DNA of 64,000 nucleotides from Tridacna crocea (GCA_943736015.1 OX031057.1:45718501-45782500), one strand, 5' to 3'; shown: positions 41,239 to 51,949, counted from the stretch's first letter. A program made the numbers and translations. The notes: generated by a model not told the origin, from the sequence alone.

Positions 41239-41668
41239 ACCCTCTGGCTGCTAAGCGTGACTCACAGACCTTTTGCAGAGAATGTAGATCAAGATCAGGC
41301 TGCACAGAATGAGCAGTCTGAACTTGGATCACCACTATCTATTTAGGACATATTTTCCCCAAAACATACTTTTGTAATTGCAACACTTTGGTTTTTACTA
41401 TCATTTAACTCTTTACCACATGATCCAGACTTTGAACGACCCTGAGAAAGAAGCCTTTTGAAAACGCTGTAGAAAAAAGAAGAAAATGCTGGTAACCAGG
41501 ATTTTCTCCTTTTCCCACATTGTTTTCTACCCTGCTGGAAACAAATTTCAATTTTTAAATTATGTTTAACTTGGTGTCTGCAAGAGCTTTCAATTTGGAG
41601 CAGTCTAAAGTTTTGTCATCTGGTAAAGAGTTAAGTTTTATTTCAATTATCTCGCAGGATAAGGATCA
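41235..41668. mobile_element. Family B element interrupted by family A
   Basis: Left TTAAACCCTCTGGCTGCTAAG, core AGGCTGCACAGAATGAGCAG. Sequence breaks at 41405 and resumes at 41635 (GTTTTATTTCAATTATCTCG) to GCAGGATAAGGAT. Confidence 0.75.
41405..41634 (+). mobile_element. Family A1 copy nested in family B
   Basis: TTAACTCTTTACCACATG / TCTGGTAAAGAGTTAA; core GCTGGTAACCAGG. The TTAA pair occupies one TTAA of the host. Confidence 0.9.
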
Positions 41669-41936
41669 GAATAGAATTACACTAACTTTCCTACAGCACT
41701 GAAAACCATATTGAAATCTGTAACTTAAAAGAGTCTGTTGCAGATCTTATAGTGATGAGCATGGGCTTGGTTATTTTGAATGTATAGATCATGATTAGGC
41801 AGCAGTCTGATCTTGAAAATGAATAAATAGGAAATCTTCAGAGATGCTATTGCTAAAGCAGTCTCAGATACTCCAATGGTCTTTTTCCTACAGACTGGAA
41901 AAAAATCAGTTTACTTTGCTAAGCTCATTATATCAA

Positions 41937-42433
41937 TTAACTCTTTACCATATGACACAATTTTAGACTTATCCAAACCTACCTTCAGTCTGAAGGATTG
42001 CACCGATACTTTACTATTTTTGTGATTGGGTCTCCCCAATGAAACAATAAAAAATAAGATCGGGGCCCGTATTCACCAACCATTCTTAAGAATATTCTTA
42101 GTCTTATTCTCCAAGTTTTTCTACATTTGTAAGTAACACAACTTCTGATTGGCTAAACCGAATGGAGAATAAGACAAAGAATGATCTTAAGAATGGTTGG
42201 TGAATACGGGCCCAGAGATCCCCTTCTAATCAGAGGTTTTCCGAACACACAGCATTTGCAGATGACAAATTCAGTATAGCTCAATCTGTCAAAGTTCTCT
42301 TTAATAGGGTTGAAAACATTTTGGGAAAAGGAGAAAATGCTGGTTACTAGCATTTTCTCCTTCCCCCAGAATGTTTTCAAAAGACTTCTTTCTCAAGGTC
42401 CTTAAAAGTCAGCACTGTGTAGTAAAGAGTTAA
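41937..42433 (-). mobile_element. Family A copy interrupted by ~270 bp including family E
   Basis: Left TTAACTCTTTACCATATG to TTATCCAAAC (about 41982); resumes near 42252 at CAGCATTTGCAGATGAC, core GCTGGTTACTAGC, right end TAGTAAAGAGTTAA. Confidence 0.75.
42063..42213. mobile_element. Family E MITE, complete
   Basis: GGGCCCGTATTCACCAACC and GGTTGGTGAATACGGGCCC are exact mirror ends; interior CTTCTGATTGGCTAAAC as in the copy at 16684. Confidence 0.85.
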
Positions 42434-42876
42434 CCTTTACCCAACAATCCGATAATTCAGCAATCCTGGGGATAGTTAACTCTTTACCACACAAGAAAAT
42501 TTTTGACTGGTCCAAATTGAAATCATTTGCAGACGACAAAATAAAGGTGACTGAAAAATTGAAATTTGTTCTGGGAAGGGCAGAAAACACTGTGGGAAAA
42601 GGAGAAAATGCTGGTTACCAGCAATTTCTCCTTTTCCCACAGTGTTTTCTAAAGGCTTCCTTCTCAGGGGCGTCAAAAGTAGGGATTGTTTGGTAATGGG
42701 TTAAGGCCAGGGAAATCATTGTGGAAGAAGAAGAAAAATGCTAACAACTAATGTTTTTCCACAATCTTTTCTACTGTATCAAACACCCATTATATCATTT
42801 GTGCCTCATGATTTGTTCTTAGAAACTGCTTTCATTTTAGGAAAGTGTAAAATTTAGTCCTTTGATAAAAGGTTAA
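42430..42876 (+). mobile_element. Family A copy split by a younger copy
   Basis: Left piece TTAACCTTTACCCAACAATC to GGGGATAG (42430..42475), right piece from 42705 (GGCCAGGGAAATCATTG) to TTTGATAAAAGGTTAA. Shares its left TTAA with the preceding copy. Confidence 0.78.
42476..42704 (-). mobile_element. Nested family A1 copy
   Basis: TTAACTCTTTACCACAC / TTTGGTAATGGGTTAA, arms CACTGTGGG / CCCACAGTG. Orientation opposite to its host. Confidence 0.92.
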
Positions 42877-43496
42877 AAAAAAAAAGAAGAAAAATAATAT
42901 ATATTTTTTTAAATGAAGTTAGAACAATTATGAATTATAAAGTATACAAAATATCATTTTTTTTTTTTCAGTTTCTGTCAGTATTATACATAGGAGATGA
43001 AATTCATGAATAAAATATCTTACCTTACAAAATAATTGTAAGAATAACACAAGATCTTTATAGAACTTTATTCTAAAACAGATTCCAGAATGAAAGCTTT
43101 TGTCAAACAAGTACCATCCTACACTCTCTAGAAGTAAACATCCCACCTACAGAAAAGGTAGAATTTCGTGACTCAAATTAAATACTGTAACAAAACTTTG
43201 AGTTAACCTTTCAACTCTGACCTTGACTTGGGTCTGTGACTCATTACAGAAAAACCACAAAATAAATTTTAGTTCAGTCCAATCAAACTTGGGAAATAAA
43301 AATTGATAGCCTGCCTAGTTAACCCACTAACCCTTTACTACATAAATCTCACTTTGTACTGGTTTACAGTAAATGTTCGAATATGAAAAAAAATCACCGT
43401 AGCGTCTCATTATTGAGACTATAATCTTTCGAAATATTCTTCTTTCCTATTTCATATCATCTCTCATTTGAATCAATTTCACTTGTATGACGCATG

Positions 43497-43723
43497 TTAA
43501 CCCTTTACCACACAATCCCGACTTTTAATGACCCGGAGAAAAAAGCTCCTTGAAAATATCATAGGAAAAGGAGAAAACGCCGGTAACCATGCAGCATTTT
43601 CTCCTTTTCTCACAATGTTTTCTACCCACCCTAAAACAAATTTTAAATTTAATGTCAAGTATGTTTTGTCATCTGCAAATACTTTCAGTTTGGACTAGTC
43701 TAAATTTTTTGGTAAACAGCTAA
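43497..43723 (+). mobile_element. Family A1 copy, first of a chained pair
   Basis: Core GCCGGTAACCATGCAGC, with an insertion in one arm; the right TTAA mutated to CTAA, which is also the left edge of the next copy. Confidence 0.85.
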
Positions 43724-43948
43724 CCCATTACCACACAATCCCTACTTTTGACGCCCCTGAGAAAGAAGCCTCTAGAAAACATTGTGGGAAAAGGAGAAAA
43801 TGCTGGTAACCAGCATTTTCTCCTTTTCCCACAATGTTTTCTACCCTTCACAAAACAAATTTCAAATTTTCAGTCAGTTTCATTTTGTCGTCTGCAAATA
43901 CTTTCGATTTGGACAAGCCAAAAATATTGTCGTTTGCTAATGAGTTAA
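43720..43948 (+). mobile_element. Family A1 hairpin MITE, near-perfect palindrome
   Basis: The arms from TAGAAAACATTGTGGG to CCCACAATGTTTTCTA match without error for about 35 nt around one central base. A good type copy for A1. Confidence 0.93.
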
Positions 43949-43967
43949 AAAGTCTCCCATGCCTAGT

Positions 43968-44080
43968 CTTAATAATGAGACGCCCCGGTGATCTTTTTCA
44001 TATTTGGACATTTACTGTACACCGTACCAGAGGCGACCAGTCGAAAAGTAACATCGCATTTGGGGACAGTTATCTGTACT
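43968..44080. repeat. Family H repeat
   Basis: AGTCTTAATAATGAGACGCC to TTTGGGGACAGTTATCTGT; differs from 40252..40368 at only a few bases, so recent. Confidence 0.72.
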
Positions 44081-44154
44081 ACTCCTATGCCATGTTAACA
44101 CCAAATCACTCTACCAAACTATCGATATTGTATGGTATTTAACACCGTTTTCAA

Positions 44155-44430
44155 CAATATAATAGTTATATCGCAGTGGTAAGTACACCTATCCATGCTT
44201 TCCTGGAGTTTCTGTTACCAGTACTCAGCACAATATTCTTTCCAAGCCACTGGCTGCTTTCCCACATAACCATCATTCGAAACAATGATCAGCAATGAGA
44301 GAAGTATGAATCTTGTTGCAATGACTATCATCAATCTTCGGAAAGATATTGGCTGAGCTAGTGATCAAACTCACTACCCCACGTTCTCAAGTCCTGTACG
44401 CTAGCGAGTGAGCTACTGGGGCTCACCAAA
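44155..44430 (-). mobile_element. SINE type 2, copy 2
   Basis: On the minus strand: CCCAGTAGCTCACTCGCTAG (A box) and GAGTTTGATCACTAG (B box region), then body GGGAAAGCAGCCAGTGGC to the tail CACTGCGATATAACTATT. Confidence 0.7.
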
Positions 44431-44586
44431 CTATCGAAGCATTTACATGACCCTGAGGAGGTAGGCTTTCAAAAACTTTATGGATACAGGAGAATATGTT
44501 GGAAACCTTCAAAGAGAGTTTGAAGAGAGTTTGATCTCGATCTACAGTATCTAAATAAGCATTAATATGATCTCAGTATGCCATAA

Positions 44587-44816
44587 ATAAACCCTTTACC
44601 AAACAACAAGATTTTTGACTGGTCCAAATTGAAAGCACTCTCAGACGACAAAATGAATGGAACTCAAGAATTGGAATTTGTTTCCAGCAGGGTAGAAAAC
44701 ATTGTGGCGAAAGGAGAAAATGCTGGTTACCAGCATTTTCTCCTTTCGCAACAATGTTTTCAAAAGGCTTCTATCTCAGGCTTGTAAAATAAAGGGACTG
44801 TTTGGTGAAGGGTTAA
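44587..44816 (-). mobile_element. Family A1 copy with compensated arm change
   Basis: The arms contain GGCGAAAGG / CCTTTCGCA instead of GGGAAAAGG / CCTTTTCCC: the same change on both sides. Core GCTGGTTACCAGC. Confidence 0.9.
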
Positions 44817-44929
44817 CAGATACAGATAGATATTTTATTTAGACTTGTACATGTACATCGTCTACTTCACATACAATTACAAAACATAGTAAATCACGTG
44901 AATTAAAGTAAGGGAAAAAGGGTTATTTG

Positions 44930-45250
44930 AAATAAATTCAAACATACAGACATGAAAACAAAAATTCACAGTTGCTAATAGTAACACCTATGACTGTCCG
45001 ACAGACTGTATGACGAAGTGTACTGACAATAAGAAAGGAATGTGGCATAATTGGGCAAGCGGAAATGAACATTTTAACTTTCTACATTTACAATAGTTTT
45101 ACTAAAATGAAAAAGGTTTTTTGAAAGTAATTCAAACACATGGACATACAGACAAAAATCACAGCTGCTGACAGTAACACCTATAACTGTCTGACTGACG
45201 GCGTGTACTGACTAGAAATTAAGAAAGGAATGTGGTATGATCGGGCTCAC
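44930..45250. repeat. ~192-bp diverged tandem duplication
   Basis: ATTCAAACATACAGACAT...AGTAACACCTATGACTGTC and ATTCAAACACATGGACAT...AGTAACACCTATAACTGTC; both units end AAGAAAGGAATGTGG. Confidence 0.7.
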
Positions 45251-45319
45251 TACCTCTTGAGAGAAACTTTGCATCAGACAATTATGAAAGCATCCTAAAC
45301 TATAGATATAAAATGCACA

Positions 45320-45705
45320 TTAACTGTTTAAAATTCAAGACTTGCTGATAGCTATTTAACTCTTTACCCCATAAGACATTTCTATGGTATCTCTAATTGA
45401 CCCTAAATAACAGCAAGGATGAAGCTGTTTTTTATGTGCATATGACACCTTTTGACAGCACAGAAAACATAGTGGCAAAAGGTGAAATTGCTCGTCACAA
45501 GCAATTTCACCTTTTGCCACAATGTTTGCCAAAGGCTCCAACAAGCAATGTGTAGAAATGAGTATCTGTGGAGTAAAGGGTTAAGGAATGACTCAAATGT
45601 TACTTTGAGACTTTGTAAAACATTGTCTGAAAAGAAGGAAATGCTGGCTACTTCATGCAAATAATTGTGACAGCATTTTCAAAAGTGGTTGGCATCAATT
45701 TAAAA
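45320..45705 (-). mobile_element. Decayed family A copy split by an A3 copy
   Basis: Left TTAACTGTTTAAAATTCAAG, right from 45585 GGAATGACTCAAATG through AAAACATTGTCTG and AAATGCTGGCTAC. Collinear after removing the insert. Confidence 0.55.
45356..45584 (+). mobile_element. Family A3 copy, nested
   Basis: TTAACTCTTTACCCCATAAG / GGAGTAAAGGGTTAA; core GAAATTGCTCGTCACAAGCAA. Confidence 0.9.
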
Positions 45706-46144
45706 TCTAGGGATAAAAGAAAAAGTCATACACAGTATGCATGGAGTACTGTAATTGACCAAGATCCTACAGGCAAACATGGATGATATTGTAATGAGAA
45801 AATAATGAGACAGAAGACTACTGTTTGGTTAAATAATTACATAATAAAGGGTGTGTCTGTCTTTAAAAAAGTTTTATATTGAAGTCAATGGCCCTTTAAG
45901 CACCACTGGCAAAAACAGGAGGTTTTGTGCACAGCATTGACCAAGATCATCTCTGAGGCAGTCTGATCAAAAATCCATAATTATGTGATCCAGTCCACTT
46001 GTAAATCTCTCAGTAAATCTTGGATTTGAGTAGATTGTACATTCAGCATGCCACAAGCTCCCTTTTCACAGAGCATGGCTCTTGTATGTTGAAGCTGACA
46101 AAATTAATAATGAGTATCTTGAATTGGCAAAAGTTTACCACACA

Positions 46145-46205
46145 AAACCAGCATTTTCTCCTTTTCTCACATTGTTTTCAAAAGGCCCCTCTCCCACAGG
46201 GTTAA
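46145..46205 (-). mobile_element. Family A fragment
   Basis: Only the right arm (CCAGCATTTTCTCCTTTTC) and CAAAAGGCCCCTCTC remain. A family C fragment (TTTTCACAGAGCATGGCTC) lies just left. Confidence 0.55.
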
Positions 46206-46233
46206 AAAAAGAAAACATTACTCAGTTAAGGCT

Positions 46234-46462
46234 TTAACCCATTACCACACAATCCCTACTTTTGACAACCCTTGGAAAGAAGCTTTAAGAAAATAGTGTG
46301 GGAAAAGGAGAAGATGCTGGATACCAGCATTTTCTCCTTTTCCCACAATGTTTTCTACTCTTGACTAAACAAATTTCAAATTTTCCATTACTTTTGGTTT
46401 ATCGTCTGCAAATGCTTTCAATTTGGACCCGTCTGTAATTTTGTCATTTGGTAAAGAGTTAA
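46234..46462 (+). mobile_element. Family A1 copy, first of a chained pair
   Basis: Core GCTGGATACCAGC; TTAACCCATTACCACAC / TTTGGTAAAGAGTTAA, the last TTAA shared. Confidence 0.92.
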
Positions 46463-46686
46463 CTCTTTACTAAACAACAAATTTTAGACTGGTCCAAATG
46501 GGAAGAATTAAAATTTTGCAGACAACAAAATAAAAGTGACTGAAAATTTGAAATTTGTTTCGTGACGGGAAGAAAGCAATGCTGGAAAAGGAGAAAATGC
46601 TTGTTACCAGCATTTTCTCCTTTTCCCACTATGGTTTCAAAAGGCTTCTTTCCCAGGGGTGTTAAAAGTCGGGATTGTGTGGTAAG
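46459..46686 (-). mobile_element. Family A1 copy, second of a chained pair
   Basis: Starts TTAACTCTTTACTAAAC, core TGCTTGTTACCAGCA; cut after GTGTGGTAAG, so the right TTAA is lost. Confidence 0.85.
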
Positions 46687-46769
46687 GCCATAAAGATGCC
46701 TTCTGCAAAGGTACCCAGCCCTGAGTAAAACAAGGGTTGTGAGCAAGACAGAACCCGCCTCTATCTACA

Positions 46770-47204
46770 GGTAGGAGCAGGGGAGGCCGGGGGGGGGGGG
46801 AACCGGGCCCCCCCTAATAATTTGATCACCAATAAAATGACTGTGTCAGCGTTTGGCCGAATATTGCTAGGAAATCGTTGTATCTAAAGACGATGAAATA
46901 ATATTTCAGAGTACCGTACTGATAGAAAATTTCAAACAAATTAAAATAGTTCTAGACAAATGGCCGCGAGCCGTGGAATTTCAGAGGTCACATGTCATTC
47001 AGTGTGATTTACTGCTTAATTTTTTCTCCCAATCTCATAATTCGCCACAATGTTGAACATATTTCCTTCTATTTTGGTAGTAATATTAGTAGGTAGATTT
47101 TTTCTCACTGCATAACCAAACGCAATATATGTCAAATCGGGACGACAAACCAATTCTGAAAATTTTGGCCCCCCCCCAATCCAAAATTGCTTCCTACGGG
47201 CCTG
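46770..47204. mobile_element. hAT-like non-autonomous element with G-tract ends
   Basis: Left AGGAGCAGGGGAGGCC then a long G run; right GGCCCCCCCCCAATCC then CTACGGGCCTG. Flanks ATCTACAG and ATCTACCT could be an 8-bp target duplication with two mismatches. Similar ends are common in marine invertebrate hAT MITEs. Confidence 0.5.
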
Positions 47205-47419
47205 ATCTACCTATGACACATTCATGCAACAAAAGACCTCATTTCCTGGTGATCTAAGGTATCTCTTTAAGAGTTCAAATCCATTGTTCGATTTATTATC
47301 TTCTACTTAATTGGCCCAATTTCAGGGTTCATCGGAAATCTATATCCAATATCAGCAGATTGGTTTTGATTACAGTTTGAGAAATCTCTGTATGTAGAAA
47401 CTAAGTTTGTATTGGAGTA

Positions 47420-47628
47420 TTAACCCTATACCAAACAACCCAGAGATAGAAGCCTTTTGAAAATATTGTGGGAAAAGGAGAAAATGCTGGTAATCAGCAT
47501 TTTCTCCTTTTCCCACATTGTTTTCTACCCTACTGGAAACAAATTTCTATTTTTGAGTTACGTTTATTGTCATCTGCAAGGTTTCAATTTGGACATGTCT
47601 AAAATTTGGTCGTTTGGTAAAAAGTTAA
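47420..47628 (+). mobile_element. Family A1 copy
   Basis: Left TTAACCCTATACCAAAC with the ~20-bp block before CCCAGAGATAG deleted; core GCTGGTAATCAGC; right TTTGGTAAAAAGTTAA. Confidence 0.88.
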
Positions 47629-47740
47629 GGATTAAAATTCTACATCCCTAATGTAAGGGAAATAAGTTCCCTGTAAATGTAAATGGATAATTATGTTTTT
47701 TTTATGGATCTACCATGTCAAGGGGTAATTTACATGGCTG

Positions 47741-47948
47741 TATCCCTTATCCTGCTAAATAAAAGAAATGAAACTGTGGACCTGTTAAGATAAAGCAAAT
47801 ATTGATGTACAAAAGGTATTTTGGAGGAAGAAATCTCCTAATTGGACACTGTAGATCCAAGATCAGACTGCACATCATGTGCAGTCTGATCTTGGATCTA
47901 CACTGTCCGCAAAAGGTCAGCGAGTTGCATTTGTAACCTAAAGGTTAA
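47741..47948. mobile_element. Family B element
   Basis: TATCCCTTATCCTGCTAAAT left, near-perfect core (GATCCAAGATCAGACTGCAC mirrored), right AACCTAAAGGTTAA. Confidence 0.8.
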
Positions 47949-48039
47949 GATTAACTTAACATGATCTGCTTAATATCTCAACTGTAATATGAGAACCTGA
48001 GTCAGTTCAGTTCGGAAATAGGCTGACCCTTTCTATCTA

Positions 48040-48215
48040 ATTTAACCCATAACCTTCACCAAACAGTCTTGGATTAGAACATCCTCACGGCTTTTGAAAA
48101 CATTGTTTGAAGAGGAAAATACACTGATATCCAACTTTTTCTCCTTTTTCCCAAAATATCTAACTCTTTGCAAGACAACAAGTCTTTAAGTTAAATTTCA
48201 TACTGTCCAACTTAA
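48040..48215. mobile_element. Decayed family A fragments
   Basis: TTAACCCATAACCTTCACC and TTTTGAAAACATTGTTTG, then a second left end TAACTCTTTGCAAGAC. Confidence 0.5.
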
Positions 48216-48586
48216 AGGCGTAATAGTAGCGACTTTAGCAAAAAATACTATTTGAAAAAAGTTTAGCAAAATTGCAAGCATGAAGTGAAACATTTGATTA
48301 ATGACTTTCAACTATGTACCAACACAGACATAATAAAATAGTGTATCATCTTGGGCTGTGAAATCAATCGCTGTCATATTTTATTTCATCGTTTTCATTG
48401 CATATTTTACTGCAGCCATATCATTAACCCCTTTTTCTTGTTGCTTTTTCGAGTCGCATGATCTTTTCCGGCACTCTTCTTTCTCTTTTTTAATGAAATT
48501 CTTCATTTTTTCTGCTGCCTAGATTTATTTGCTTAATGAAAAATTACAATTATTTGTGGGGTCATTTGCAGACGTGGCTAATTGAT
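48216..48586. other. Intergenic sequence with no recognised feature
   Basis: T-rich; no repeat unit or coding frame recognised. Confidence 0.4.
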
Positions 48587-48815
48587 TTAACTCTTTACAA
48601 CACAATCCCGACTTTTAACGACCCTGGGAAAGAGGCCTTTTGAAAACATTGTGGGAAAGGGAGAAAATGCTGGTAACCAGCATTTTCTCCTTTTTCCACA
48701 ATGTTTTCTTCCCACTGAAAAAAACAAATCAGCATTTTAGCAACATTTAATTTGTCATCTGCAAATGCTTTCAATTTTGACCAGTCTAAAATATTGTCGT
48801 TTGGTAAAGGGTTAA
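48587..48815 (+). mobile_element. Family A1 hairpin MITE, intact
   Basis: TTAACTCTTTACAACAC / TTTGGTAAAGGGTTAA; perfect core GCTGGTAACCAGC. Confidence 0.93.
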
Positions 48816-48995
48816 CAAATATTTTTCTGATATAAGTCATATAAAAATAAACCACACCTATTTCCTGTTTCAATTTTTTGCTTTCGCTTTATTTACAAAA
48901 CCATGCCAAACGGTCTGTGTATCAGTACAATTTCGCAAGAAAAATGGATTCAGACAGCAAATTCTGTGGCAGTCTGCCTTTTAAACTCACCACTG

Positions 48996-49021
48996 TTGGA
49001 GAGGTCTGATGACCTCTCCAA
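48996..49021. repeat. Short hairpin
   Basis: TTGGAGAGGTC / GACCTCTCCAA, 11-nt arms around TGAT. Not linked to a terminator context. Confidence 0.5.
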
Positions 49022-49092
49022 TTATGCAAGTAAAGAAAGGTTAATTTTCAAAATGTTCCTCTGCCCCCAGCTTGTTAAAAATTGAGTCTGTT

Positions 49093-49250
49093 TGACACTT
49101 TACCAGAAAAGAAAATCTTCAACTCATCCAACTTCAAAGTATTTGCAGACAGTAAAATATGGTTACCAGGATTTCTCTTTTCCCTCCTTTCCCCTGAATG
49201 TTTTCAATAGTATTTTACCATAGGGTCATGATCATGTGGTAAAGATTTAA
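49093..49250 (-). mobile_element. Family A copy, left arm deleted
   Basis: ACTTTACCAGAAAAG left, TATGGTTACCAGGA core, right ATGTGGTAAAGATTTAA shared with the next copy. Confidence 0.68.
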
Positions 49251-49478
49251 CGCTTTACCAAACCTCAAAATTTTAGGAATGTACAAACTGAAACATTTGC
49301 GAATGATAAGAGAAAAGTGACTAAAAAATGGAAAATTGTTGTTTAAAGAATAGAAAAGATTGTGGGAGAAGAAGAAAACAGTAGTTACCCACATTTTTCC
49401 CTTTTCCCACAATGTTTTCAAAAGCTGCCTCCCTCAGTGTCATAATGAAACTGGAGTGTGTATGATATGATAAAGCAA
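49247..49478 (-). mobile_element. Family A copy, diverged
   Basis: TTAACGCTTTACCAAAC left; core reduced to ACAGTAGTTACCCAC; right end decayed. Confidence 0.7.
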
Positions 49479-49954
49479 AAGAAATTTAACCTTTTAAATT
49501 ATCTAATTGTTTGTAATGCCAGAGAGAATTGGGATCAAACTATAAAAAAACATGCAGTCTGATCTCAGACTGCACTGTCTGTTAAGTTGATAACTTGTGA
49601 CCAAATACAGCCTGGAGGTTGCAGTTACTTTAGTCTTTCTTCAATACCCAACATTCAGTTCATTTTGCAAACACAGAATAAGATAAAATCTGAATGTGGC
49701 AATGCAAGCAAAGGTTCTCTTTCCACATTATTTTGACAATCAGCAGAGTAAGTGTTTCAGCTGAACATCAAAGAAAGATTTTATCTTGGCAAGTATTTAT
49801 TTCAGACTGTCCATTCAATTACTGATAAGCCATGTGATGGAATTTCACCCACCCATCAATTTATACTGACAGTCTCATATTTTACACATAATTATCAGCC
49901 CTCCAATAAAAAAAAGTATTTCATAAAAATAATGATAAAGAGACTTGTTTCCCA
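49479..49954. other. Intergenic sequence with a family B core remnant
   Basis: ATGCAGTCTGATCTCAGACTGC near 49550; otherwise nothing recognised. Confidence 0.4.
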
Positions 49955-50113
49955 TTTACTCAATATTCCAGTATTTTTACGACCTTAGGGAAGATGGTTT
50001 TCCATGAAATTGGCTGGATCTATTATTTTCTCTTTTTCCAACAATGTTTTCTACTCACAAAATCCAGGTTTTTTCTAACCTGTCATCCTCAAAGGTTTTT
50101 CAATATTAAAGAT
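49955..50113 (+). mobile_element. Family A fragment
   Basis: TTTTTACGACCTTAGGG, core arm lost, right block TGTCATCCTCAAAGG; abuts a family C repeat. Confidence 0.5.
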
Positions 50114-50233
50114 TTGAGCCATGCTCTGTGAAAAGGGAGTTTCATGCATCTGCGAAAAGTATAGAACAAGGTAAGCCTGCGCAGTCTGCACAAGCTGACC
50201 TGGGCCGAAACTTTCCCCTGTTGGTCAACTTTC
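50113..50233. repeat. Family C palindromic repeat, best preserved
   Basis: GAGCCATGCTCTGTGAAAAGG, then GCCTGCGCAGTCTGCACAAG, whose halves pair imperfectly, ending GACCTGGGCC. A left-end fragment of an inverted copy lies at 50570..50640. Confidence 0.6.
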
Positions 50234-50284
50234 TGTTTGTCAAAAAATCAGTTTACCCCACGATATACCGGTAGTCTTATTCTT

Positions 50285-50513
50285 TTAACCCATTACCACA
50301 CAATCCCTACTTTTGACTACCCTGAGAAAGAAGCCTTTAGAAAACATTGTGGGAAAAGGAGAAAATGCTGGTAACCAGCATTTTCTCCTTTTCCCACAAT
50401 GTTTTCTACCCATCAAAAAACAAATTTCAAATTTTCAGTGACTTTTATTTTGTCGTCTGCAGATGCTTTCGACTTGGACAAGCCTAAAATATTGTCGTTT
50501 GGTAATGAGTTAA
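50285..50513 (+). mobile_element. Family A1 hairpin MITE, intact
   Basis: TTAACCCATTACCACAC / TTTGGTAATGAGTTAA; core and outer arms perfect. Confidence 0.95.
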
Positions 50514-50669
50514 GAAAGTGACAATTATGGATCCATACTTAATACATGATTACTTGCTTGTTATCCTGCATCGCGGCAATGCATTAAGCCCCCTTTTGCC
50601 AGAGCGTGGCTCATTTATGTTCCAGAATTGGAGTAAACTGACGATACTCTTCCAAATGACAATAATTAT

Positions 50670-50875
50670 GAACCCTTATCCTGCTGAAAATATTAAAGGA
50701 AACTTTCAAGCAGCAACTAGAAAATCAAGTGGTACTTTTTCGAATTCTATATTGTGGAGAAATATGTCTCTTAATCCAATAGTGTAGATCAAGGATCAGA
50801 CTGCACAATCTGTGCAGTCTGATCTTGATCTATACTGTTAACAAAACTTCAGTGAGTTACGTTTAGCAGCTTTAA
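50670..50875. mobile_element. Family B element
   Basis: ACCCTTATCCTGCTGAAAAT left, core AGACTGCACAATCTGTGCAG, right TTAGCAGCTTTAAGC. Confidence 0.72.
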
Positions 50876-50889
50876 GCTGAATCAGACAT

Positions 50890-51056
50890 GTCTTGACTAA
50901 AATCCTTGGCACACAACAAATTAAATGCGTCTCAAGAAATGGAACCTGTCTATGCAATAATAGAAAACATTTTGAGGGGAAAAAAAAAGGAGAAAATACT
51001 GGATATCCATACCTTTTCCACCCAACAATCTTTACAAAAGCAATCTGTCTGTGTAA
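50890..51056 (-). mobile_element. Family A copy, diverged
   Basis: GGCACACAACAAATTAAATG left, core ATACTGGATATCCATA, right block decayed. Confidence 0.55.
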
Positions 51057-51283
51057 TTAACCTTTTTCCACACAGTGACAACTTATAACGCCCCTGAGAA
51101 AAAAACTTTTAAAAACATAGTGGGAAAAGGAGAAAATGCTGGTCACCAGCATTTTCTCCTTTTCCCACAAAGTTTTCTACCCAATCAAAGAAAACTGCAT
51201 GATTTAAGCCACTTCAAAAATGTAGTCTGCAAATGCTTTCAATTTGGATAATTCTAAAATTCTGTTGTGTGGTAAAGGGTTAT
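51057..51283 (+). mobile_element. Family A1 hairpin MITE
   Basis: TTAACCTTTTTCCACAC / GTGTGGTAAAGGGTTAT; perfect GCTGGTCACCAGC. Confidence 0.9.
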
Positions 51284-51415
51284 AAATCAGACCCAAGTGT
51301 GTCAACTCATTTCCTTCTGAAATAATTCTGCAGCAGACAACTTTGGCACTATCCACTTGAAAATAAAAGTAATCCAATTTTGTTTTAGACTGCATGTCGA
51401 CTGACTGTATTGTAT

Positions 51416-51643
51416 TTAACTCATTACCAAACGACAATATTTTAGGCTTGTGCGAATTGAAAGCATAGGCAGACAACAAAATAAAAGTGACTGAAATTTT
51501 GAAATTTGTTTTGTTAAGAGTACAAAACATTCTTGGAAAAGGAGAAAATGCTGGTAACCAGCATTTTCTCCTTTTCCCACAATGTTTTCTAAAGGCTTCT
51601 TCCTCAGGGTTGACAAAAGTAGGGATTATGTGATAATGGGTTT
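51416..51643 (-). mobile_element. Family A1 hairpin MITE
   Basis: TTAACTCATTACCAAAC left, right TGTGATAATGGGTTTA; perfect GCTGGTAACCAGC. Confidence 0.9.
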
Positions 51644-51644
51644 A

Positions 51645-51935
51645 CACTGTTTTCAACATTATTTCAGTTATATCACAGTGGCCAGTGCACATATACATAC
51701 TTTCCTGGAGTATCTTTACCAGTACTCTGCACAATTTTCTTTCCAATCGACTGGCTGCTTTCCCACATAACCATCTTTGAAACAATGTTCAGCAGTGAGA
51801 GATGAATGAATCCTGTTGCATTATGACTATCATTAATCCTTAGAAAGAAACTGACTAAGTCAGGAATCAAACCTACACCCCCCCCCCCTCTTCCCAAGCA
51901 CTGCGCCCTATAGACTAAGATACTGGAGCTCGAAA
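51645..51935 (-). mobile_element. SINE type 2, copy 3
   Basis: Minus-strand head CCAGTATCTTAGTCTATAGG and AGGTTTGATTCCTGAC (good B box), body GGGAAAGCAGCCAGTCG, tail GATATAACTGAAATAATG. A poly-C tract interrupts the head. Confidence 0.72.
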
Positions 51936-51949
51936 GTTTATTTCTTTGT

